Positions 24,376 through 28,529 of a stretch of 28,529 nucleotides of DNA are shown one piece after another. The position numbers and the translations under genes are program-made. The stretch is taken from IMG/VR virus record IMGVR_UViG_3300037487_000317, positions 1 through 28,529 of that record. One strand, given 5' to 3'. Within the stretch, counting starts at the first letter, position 1; every line of letters starts with the position of its first letter. The notes beneath the pieces were generated by a model. It was not told where the DNA came from. It saw only the letters and a list, made by a program, of their open reading frames with translations, and did no database searches. The DNA comes from a virus.

Positions 24376-26021
24376 GCGAGGCACAGGACAAGCTCAAGGA
24401 CTTCCGCAACTTTGTATGTCTTGCGTGGGATCACCTTGGGCTTCCTGAGCCTACGCCTGTGCAGCTGGACATTGCCCGTTATCTGCAAAAGGGACCACGC
24501 CGTCGCGTCATTCAGGCGTTCCGTGGCGTTGGAAAGAGTTGGCTGACAAGTGCATATGTAGTCTGGAGACTGCTGCACGACCCCACACTCAATGTGCTGG
24601 TGGTCTCTGCATCCAAGCAACGAGCAGATGACTTCAGTACATTCACCCTGCGGTTGATCCACGAGATCCCGTTCTGCCAACATCTGAAGCCAAAAGACAA
24701 TCAGCGCAACAGCAAGATTGCCTTTGATGTCGGCCCTGCTCCTCCAAGTCAAGCTCCCAGTGTTGTCTCCAAGGGAATCACCAGCCAGATCACTGGTAGT
24801 CGTGGTGATTTGATCATTGCGGACGATGTCGAGTCTCTCAACAACTCGGCTACCGCCATTATGCGCGACAAGCTGTTGGCAAGCACGGCTGAGTTTGAGG
24901 CAGTCCTGAAGCCCGGTGGGGAGATCATCTACCTAGGTACGCCTCAGACAGAGCAAAGCATTTACCATGGGCTGGCTGAAAAAGGATATGTGACCCGCAT
25001 CTGGCCAGCTAGGTTCCCAGAGGAGCGTCTCAAGACCGCCTTTGGAGAGAAACTGGCTCCGGTGCTTCGTACTGGCAAAGTTGGAGACCCAACCGATCCT
25101 AAGCGTTTCGATGCTATGGATCTGATGGAGCGAGAAGCGTCATATGGACGCACTGGGTTTGCGCTCCAGTTCATGCTGGACTCGACCCTCAGCGATGCTG
25201 ATCGCTACCCGTTGAAGATCAACGACCTGATCGTGTTTGGATTGAATCCGGAGAATGCTCCGGAGAAGCCCATCTGGGCAATGAATCCAAACAACATCGT
25301 CAAGGATCTGCCCTGTGTCGGTTTCAACGGAGATCGCTTCTACGCACCCATGGAGATCCAAGGACGCTGGATTCCGTATGAGGGTGGCATCATGGCCATC
25401 GATCCTGCGGGCCGTGGTGGCGACGAGACGGCTTACTGCGTGGTCAAGATGCTGAATGGCTTCTTGTATGTGACTGCCGCAGGAGGCATTGCTGGGGGCT
25501 ACGGCGAAGAGGTCATGAAGAAGCTGACCAGTGTGGCCAAGAACCACAAGGTCAATCTGATCCTAGTGGAGTCCAACTTCGGTGACGGAATGTTCACTGA
25601 GCTGTTGAAGCCGTACCTGCTCCGTGAGTACCCATGTACTACCGAAGAAGTCAGGCACAACATCCAGAAGGAACGCCGAATCATTGACACTCTTGAACCA
25701 GTCTTGTGTCAGCACAGGCTGGTCTTGGATGTCGGAGTCATCAAAAACGATTACGAATCCACCAAAGCATATACCAGTGAGAAAGCTCTTCACTTTTCTC
25801 TTATCTGGCAACTCAGTCGAATTAGCAGGGCCAAAGGTTCTCTGTACCACGATGACCGTCTTGACTGTCTGAGCATGGCCGTTGGGTTCTGGGCTGACAA
25901 GATGGCTCAAGATGCAGACCGCAAGATGGTCAACTTCAGGGAACAGGCGATGCAAAAAGAACTAGAGAGGTTTATGGAACACGCTGTAGGCCATCGTCCC
26001 AAGGAGGACACATGGATGTAG
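24372..26021 (+). CDS. terL: Terminase large subunit (T7 gp19-like)
   Basis: This 549-residue DNA packaging motor has an N-terminal ATPase and C-terminal RNase H-like nuclease. The Walker A-type loop is FRGVGKS (50-56, K55). Walker B is LIIADDVE with D151/D152 and E154. The nuclease acidic residues are seen in AIDPAGRGGDE (D344), LVESNFGDGMF (E400) and YHDDRLDCLSMAVGF (D494, D495, D498). It cleaves concatemers and pumps DNA through the portal. Length is close to T7 gp19 (586). The start overlaps TerS, and AAGGAGG near its 3' end serves the following gene. Confidence 0.98.
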   Translation: MSEAQDKLKDFRNFVCLAWDHLGLPEPTPVQLDIARYLQKGPRRRVIQAFRGVGKSWLTSAYVVWRLLHDPTLNVLVVSASKQRADDFSTFTLRLIHEIPFCQHLKPKDNQRNSKIAFDVGPAPPSQAPSVVSKGITSQITGSRGDLIIADDVESLNNSATAIMRDKLLASTAEFEAVLKPGGEIIYLGTPQTEQSIYHGLAEKGYVTRIWPARFPEERLKTAFGEKLAPVLRTGKVGDPTDPKRFDAMDLMEREASYGRTGFALQFMLDSTLSDADRYPLKINDLIVFGLNPENAPEKPIWAMNPNNIVKDLPCVGFNGDRFYAPMEIQGRWIPYEGGIMAIDPAGRGGDETAYCVVKMLNGFLYVTAAGGIAGGYGEEVMKKLTSVAKNHKVNLILVESNFGDGMFTELLKPYLLREYPCTTEEVRHNIQKERRIIDTLEPVLCQHRLVLDVGVIKNDYESTKAYTSEKALHFSLIWQLSRISRAKGSLYHDDRLDCLSMAVGFWADKMAQDADRKMVNFREQAMQKELERFMEHAVGHRPKEDTWM

Positions 26022-26209
26022 ACGAACTGCAAATCCTGATGGCTTCTGTTGTTCTGTTGTATGAAGACCATCTCAACTCAAGTGGTCATATTCGCACCGC
26101 CAAGGATCTGGCCCGAGGTATGCGAATGATGCGTGAGTCTGTTTCACCCGAAATCATGGAAATGTGCAAGGAGTTCAAATGCCAAGTCCCTGCGACGGAA
26201 AGAAACTGA
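26012..26209 (+). CDS. Small helical hypothetical protein overlapping terL end
   Basis: The ATG at 26012 has AAGGAGG at 26001-26007 and overlaps the TerL stop by 10 bases. The product is 65 residues: DELQILMASVVLLYEDHLNSSG, then RTAKDLARGMRMMRESVSPEIMEMCKEF. It is helical and rich in Met and Glu. There is no recognisable domain. It sits where T7-like genomes often carry short late genes after gene 19. It overlaps the next gene by 31 bases, a longer overlap than usual here; both have good ribosome sites. Confidence 0.7.
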   Translation: MDVDELQILMASVVLLYEDHLNSSGHIRTAKDLARGMRMMRESVSPEIMEMCKEFKCQVPATERN

Positions 26210-26418
26210 ACAAGCCTTTCCGTACTCCTGGTGGACCAAAGAAGTCCGCTGTATGCGTCAAGGATGGAGAGAAGACCAAGGTGGTCCGCTTCGGTGATCC
26301 CAACATGAAGATCAAGAAGCACATCCCCGGACGCAGGGCCAACTTCCGAGCTCGCCACAACTGCGACAACCCCGGACCAAAAACAAAGGCACGATACTGG
26401 TCGTGCAGGGCTTGGTGA
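26179..26418 (+). CDS. Small basic Cys/His-containing protein (phage 'RARHNC...RYWSC' type)
   Basis: AAGGAG at 26168-26173 lies before the ATG at 26179; the frame is open upstream, but this start has the right spacing. The 79-residue product is strongly basic. It contains FRTPGGPKKSAVCVKDG, VVRFGDPNMKIKKHIPGRR, and the characteristic end FRARHNCDNPGPKTKARYWSC. This C-terminal pattern is common in small phage proteins, including versions in marine myoviruses, without a defined role. The spaced Cys and His could bind a metal. A head-associated or DNA-binding role is possible given the charge, but unproven. Confidence 0.78.
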   Translation: MPSPCDGKKLNKPFRTPGGPKKSAVCVKDGEKTKVVRFGDPNMKIKKHIPGRRANFRARHNCDNPGPKTKARYWSCRAW

Positions 26419-26421
26419 CCC

Positions 26422-26775
26422 ATGGCTAAAGACGCTTGTTACCGGAAGGTTATGCGATCCTATGGCAAGTGGTCTGCCCGTGCAGCCCAAGCCACAGCCA
26501 AGTGCCGTAAAGCCAAGGGAGATGTCCGTAAAGGTGAAGCAGGAGCCAACCTGAAGCGTTGGGAAGACGAGAAGTGGAAAGACACCCGCACTGGTAAGCC
26601 TTGTGGTGGGGGAGGAAAGAATGAGTACTGCCGACCTTCTGTAAAGATCAGCAAGAAGACTCCTAAGACCGCAGGTGAAATGTCCAAGTCTGAACTGGCT
26701 GCCAAGAAGCGAGAGAAGCTCAAGATTGGTATGCGCGGAGCCTCTGGAAAGAAGACAAGCCCAGCTAAACGGTGA
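26422..26775 (+). CDS. DUF5872-like basic protein
   Basis: This 117-residue basic protein has three recognisable parts. The N-terminal DACYRKVMRSYGKWSARAAQATAKCRK is like the 'ACY.KV...S...KCRK' motif of small phage proteins. A middle part, RWEDEKWKDTRTGKPCGGGG, continues into YCRPSVKISKKTPKTAGEM, the DUF5872 signature (P-C-G...C-R-P-S...S-K-K-T-P-K-T). The C-terminus is Lys-rich. The domain occurs in algal-virus, phage and metagenomic proteins without known function. The gene is adjacent to another Cys-containing basic protein, and both are preceded by GGTGACC at the previous stop. Confidence 0.78.
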   Translation: MAKDACYRKVMRSYGKWSARAAQATAKCRKAKGDVRKGEAGANLKRWEDEKWKDTRTGKPCGGGGKNEYCRPSVKISKKTPKTAGEMSKSELAAKKREKLKIGMRGASGKKTSPAKR

Positions 26776-26781
26776 CCAAAA

Positions 26782-27003
26782 ATGGCTAGAAACTACAAGA
26801 AAGAATACCGTGAGTACCATGCAAAACCGGAACAGATCGGGCATAGATCGAACCGGAACAAAGCACGAAGACTCATGATCAAAGAAGGAAAGGTTCGTAA
26901 GGGAGACGGTCGTGAAGTAGACCACAAGAACGGAAACCCCAAAGACAACAGACGATCCAACCTTCAGATCATGAGTCGTAGGGCTAATCGGAGGAAAGCT
27001 TGA
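26782..27003 (+). CDS. Small HNH endonuclease-like protein
   Basis: This 73-residue basic protein starts MARNYKKEYREYHAKPEQ and ends with GDGREVDHKNGNPKDNRRSNLQIM, which is the HNH motif (D47-H48, N52, N60). No zinc-binding Cys pairs are present, which fits the shortest HNH class. Similar small proteins are common next to terminase genes in T7-like and cyanophage genomes. HNH proteins near terminases assist packaging in some phages (for example HK97 gp74), but a homing or nicking role is equally possible. The gene overlaps the next by four bases. Confidence 0.85.
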   Translation: MARNYKKEYREYHAKPEQIGHRSNRNKARRLMIKEGKVRKGDGREVDHKNGNPKDNRRSNLQIMSRRANRRKA

Positions 27004-27365
27004 GCTCCCCCTATATCCTTATATATGGTCACTACAGTATTCCTGTAGTTTCCTATAAGCTTACTGAAGGTGACTTTGGTGAATTCTCCTTCTTTCCTTA
27101 TCCTAGAATCACAGTGAATACAGGGTTAAAGAAAGAAGTAGAAACTAGTACTATTCTCCATGAGGTCATGGAGATGATCTCTGAGATCAATGGGCTCAAC
27201 CTTGATGAGTCTCAGATCCGTACTCTGGAGGTTGGTCTCATGTCTGTCTTCCTTCAGAATCCTTGGCTGGTTGACCGTCTTCGGAAAAGCCAGCAGGAGC
27301 TCATTACAGACCATCTTGATTGGCCCCCTAGTCAGACCCTACCGGACAGTCCGGAAGCCTTGTAG
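27000..27365 (+). CDS. Phage metallopeptidase-like protein with HExxE motif
   Basis: The frame opens with TTG at 27000, overlapping the HNH stop and preceded by GGAGG at 26991-26995. The 121-residue product has the plan of small ImmA/IrrE-like phage proteins: an N-terminal beta part (ILIYGHYSIPVVSYKL, GEFSFFPYPRITVN), then TSTILHEVMEMISEINGLNLDE with H54-E55 and E58, and a helical end (IRTLEVGLMSVFLQNP). The standard motif is HExxH; here the fifth position is Glu, a variant seen in some phage relatives. Zinc binding might therefore be altered or lost. The substrate is unknown. The reading frame is rich in T and A near its start, unlike neighbours. Confidence 0.78.
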   Translation: MSSPYILIYGHYSIPVVSYKLTEGDFGEFSFFPYPRITVNTGLKKEVETSTILHEVMEMISEINGLNLDESQIRTLEVGLMSVFLQNPWLVDRLRKSQQELITDHLDWPPSQTLPDSPEAL

Positions 27366-27394
27366 TCAATTCTAGCCCTATTAGAAAGAAGACC

Positions 27395-27508
27395 ATGAAG
27401 AAGAAGCGTTCTGAACTCAAGATCCATGGCAAGAAGCACGAAAAAGGTGAGTCTGCCAAGTTTGAAAAGAAGGAAAAGAAGATGAAGGGTTACAAAGAGA
27501 AGTACTAG
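27395..27508 (+). CDS. Lys-rich miniprotein
   Basis: An ATG at 27395 begins a 37-residue frame ending in TAG at 27506-27508: MKKKRSELKIHGKKHEKGES, then an almost pure Lys/Glu helix and a GYKEKY end. An AGAAAG/GAAG purine stretch (27382-27390) is a modest ribosome site. About 45% of residues are Lys. It follows the other small basic genes and has no stop or bias suggesting chance, but is too short to classify. It could bind DNA or RNA, or be packaged. It is the last convincing gene of the late region. Confidence 0.6.
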   Translation: MKKKRSELKIHGKKHEKGESAKFEKKEKKMKGYKEKY

Positions 27509-27548
27509 GGTCGAATGTTTGAAGAAAAAATCTGAGAGGGTTTGATAA

Positions 27549-27646
27549 GCTGTTTGAAATTGAAATACCCCCTATACACCCAGTATTAGGATTTACCAGA
27601 AGTTACCTATCGCCTGTTAGAAATTACCGACGCCATTTCAAACAGC
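27549..27646 (+). repeat. 12-base perfect inverted repeat enclosing a possible structured RNA
   Basis: GCTGTTTGAAAT at 27549-27560 is exactly complementary to ATTTCAAACAGC at 27635-27646. Inside, AATAC (27564-27568) can pair with GTATT (27583-27587). Just downstream, TCTGAAA (27661-27667) pairs with TTTCAGA (27679-27685). Together this could fold as a 98-base stem-closed RNA followed by a hairpin. Confidence 0.6.
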
Positions 27647-28079
27647 AATGAGCAGGCAACTCTGAAAATGATTTGGAATTTCAGATGGGTTTGGGGAAAT
27701 AAAGAGGATTCCTTTGGCGTGCCAGTAGTGCAGCGGGAGGGGTGAGCCTATGGCTTTACCTTCCCGTTTGTTCATCTCTATCACATCCAAGACAACCAAG
27801 ACATCCTCTTGTCTACGCTGTCTCCATTGTTGTGCAATGCTGTCTGCATATGTCTCTGTCTTACTGTACTTCTGTCTTCAATAAACACACCAACACAATC
27901 TACTATGGTTCAGCCCGCCGATAACAATGTCCATCTTTGTTCACTCTGCGAGACACCTTCGGTTTCTCGCGCTCTTCCCTTTGTTGTGTAAGCAAGACCA
28001 TCAGCAGTTGTAATGCCCATCATCAACAGGAGCTCACTGCGTTCGCTCTTGGATTACTTTCGCTGCGCTTCGCTTGCGA

Positions 28080-28112
28080 CCAAAGAGAAGAGACTCTTTC
28101 TCTTCTCTCTGG
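28080..28112 (+). terminator. Purine/pyrimidine hairpin, possible terminator
   Basis: AGAGAAGAG at 28084-28092 pairs perfectly with CTCTTCTCT at 28100-28108 around ACTCTTT. After one A-C mismatch, CCA/TGG extends the stem. A pyrimidine-rich stretch (CTCATCTCTATCTTCTCC) follows rather than a pure T run. It lies downstream of all late genes and before the last ORF, so it may end late transcription; this is inference. Confidence 0.45.
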
Positions 28113-28157
28113 ACTCTCATCTCTATCTTCTCCCCCATGATGTCAGATTGACTCCTT

Positions 28158-28347
28158 CCGATAACGCTGCGAACCACGGCCCCAGATTATCGGACGATAA
28201 GCCTAGGGAAATGCATTTCCTTAGGGTCGAAACTTTCTATCTAACTTTCGCCAAACTTGGCAAGAATACTTGCACCGGCTCCAGTTTCTGCTACGATTCC
28301 CAAGTCAGCGGAACGATTCCGCGCGACCCGCACCGAACGGAATTCGG
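28158..28347 (+). repeat. Dense array of six inverted repeats upstream of the last ORF
   Basis: Consecutive inverted repeats are CCGATAA/TTATCGG (28158-28164 with 28187-28193), the near-perfect 24-base palindrome at 28202-28225 centred on ATGCAT with one G-T pair, GCCAA/TTGGC (28250-28261), GCAAG/CTTGC (28260-28273), GCGGAA/TTCCGC (28308-28322) and CCGAA/TTCGG (28333-28347). They end 24 bases before the ATG at 28372. Such density could mark operators, an origin, a genome end or a folded mRNA leader. Confidence 0.6.
28270..28297 (+). promoter_or_regulatory. Possible sigma70-type promoter for the last ORF
   Basis: TTGCAC at 28270-28275 and TACGAT at 28292-28297 are 16 bases apart, with TGC just before the second element (extended -10 form, TGCTACGAT). 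Each hexamer has four matches to consensus. A start near 28304 would give a leader of about 68 bases before the ATG at 28372. Early genes of T7-like phages are read by host polymerase, which fits the position. Confidence 0.3.
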
Positions 28348-28371
28348 AGAGACAAACGAAAGGTTAGAACA

Positions 28372-28529
28372 ATGTCAAAGACCACGAACACGAACGCCGC
28401 AGCCGAGACCATCACGGAACAAGTCCTTGCACGTCGCCGCCAAGCAGCACCAGTCACCGCACCTATCACGGAAACGACGGAAGAAACGACAGTGTACAAG
28501 CGAACCGCCGCAGACATCGCCGCCGCTAA
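28372..28529 (+). CDS. Thr/Ala-rich hypothetical protein, 3' end outside window
   Basis: The ATG at 28372 has AAAGG 8 bases upstream. The frame stays open through the window end (the final TAA letters are not in frame), giving at least 52 residues. The visible part is MSKTTNTNAAAETITEQVLA, then a basic RRRQ, and a Thr/Glu-rich stretch ending TVYKRTAADIAAA. It looks partly disordered with one helix. Codon use favours ACG and GCC, more GC-rich than the late genes. As the first gene after the presumed late/early junction it may be an early protein. The family is not recognised. Confidence 0.65.
   Translation, partial: MSKTTNTNAAAETITEQVLARRRQAAPVTAPITETTEETTVYKRTAADIAAA

Larger units (their letters stand above)
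27509..28371 (+). other. 863-base region without a convincing gene, rich in inverted repeats
   Basis: No conserved protein is visible on either strand. The first part (27509-27700) is AT-rich and has two nested-style inverted repeats. From about 27750 to 28140 the + strand is pyrimidine-rich, with TGTCT six times between 27810 and 27877. From 28158 to 28347 six inverted repeats follow each other. A GTG/ATG at 27742/27750 has GGGAGGGG in front and could start a 44-residue Cys-rich peptide, but coding bias is poor. The region separates late genes from a new ORF, where T7-like genomes have their ends and early promoters, so terminal repeats, promoters or a structured RNA are the likely content. 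Confidence 0.6.

Noticed and set aside
26086-26925. 279-residue minus-strand ORF opposite the small late genes
   Set aside because: It spans four + strand genes with recognisable families and ribosome sites. Its Leu/Ser-rich sequence is what the complement of Lys/Arg-rich coding DNA gives.
27031-27049. ACTACAG/CTGTAGT hairpin near the start of the HExxE gene
   Set aside because: It lies inside a frame whose N-terminal part fits the family, so it may be accidental. It does not have the features of a terminator.
27342-27354. CCGGAC-A-GTCCGG palindrome near the end of the HExxE gene
   Set aside because: It is within coding DNA, the loop is one base so it cannot form a hairpin, and there is no second copy.
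27742-28140. Several short + strand ORFs in the late/early gap
   Set aside because: They have no conserved motif, unusual composition, GTG or TTG starts, and overlap each other. Only the 27750 frame has a good ribosome-like site, and it is kept as a weak finding.
27509-28371. tRNA gene or CRISPR array in the gap
   Set aside because: I found no GGTTCRANNCC-type T-arm with matching acceptor stem on either strand and no regularly spaced direct repeats.
28305-28517. 70-residue minus-strand ORF with hydrophobic sequence at the window end
   Set aside because: It is antisense to the 28372 ORF; Val/Ala-rich sequence arises from the complement of Thr/Ala codons. All other genes are on the + strand.

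Overview
The window is part of a T7-like podovirus genome (order Caudoviricetes, T7/Autographivirus supergroup). Every convincing gene is on the + strand. They are tightly packed, mostly joined by ATGA/TGATG overlaps or AGGAG-type ribosome sites, and follow the T7 order: DNA polymerase (gp5), 5'-3' exonuclease (gp6), portal (gp8), scaffold (gp9), capsid (gp10), tail tube A and B (gp11, gp12), gp13, gp14, gp15, gp16, fibre (gp17), holin-like (17.5 position), TerS (gp18), TerL (gp19). No RNA polymerase, primase-helicase or endolysin is visible. They may lie outside the window, in the early part of the genome. The host cannot be read from the sequence; moderate GC and strong Shine-Dalgarno sites fit an aquatic Gram-negative-type host.

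Region 1 (1-4948) is the end of the DNA metabolism block. It has three small unknowns, a compact family A polymerase without the T7 thioredoxin-binding insert, a small unknown, a low-GC DUF5672 (glycosyltransferase-like) gene that looks acquired, the exonuclease, a DUF1599/Nmad1 protein, and two small proteins ahead of the portal. Region 2 (4951-9031) is head formation, interrupted between scaffold and capsid by a membrane protein and an out-of-frame overlapping pair that includes a lipoprotein (outer-membrane spanin candidate). The capsid gene is bracketed by an upstream hairpin and a strong downstream terminator. Region 3 (9049-20339) holds the tail tube and the internal virion/ejection proteins; the gp16-like protein has no recognisable transglycosylase domain. 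Region 4 (20360-24157) is the adsorption module: a T7-type fibre with a repeated N-terminal unit and an exact ten-residue repeat shaft, a tail-collar protein, an XhlA-like membrane protein, and three beta-rich unknowns, two of which share a domain. Region 5 (24166-27508) holds TerS, TerL and a run of small basic proteins (DUF5872-type, HNH, HExxE protein, Lys-rich miniprotein).

After 27508 there are about 860 bases without a convincing gene. This stretch has many inverted repeats, including a dense array just before the last, 3'-truncated ORF. It is the likely junction between late and early regions and may contain genome ends, early promoters or structured RNA. The least explained parts of the window are this region, the nested lysis pair, the DUF5672/Nmad1 pair in the replication block and the paralogous beta-rich proteins.
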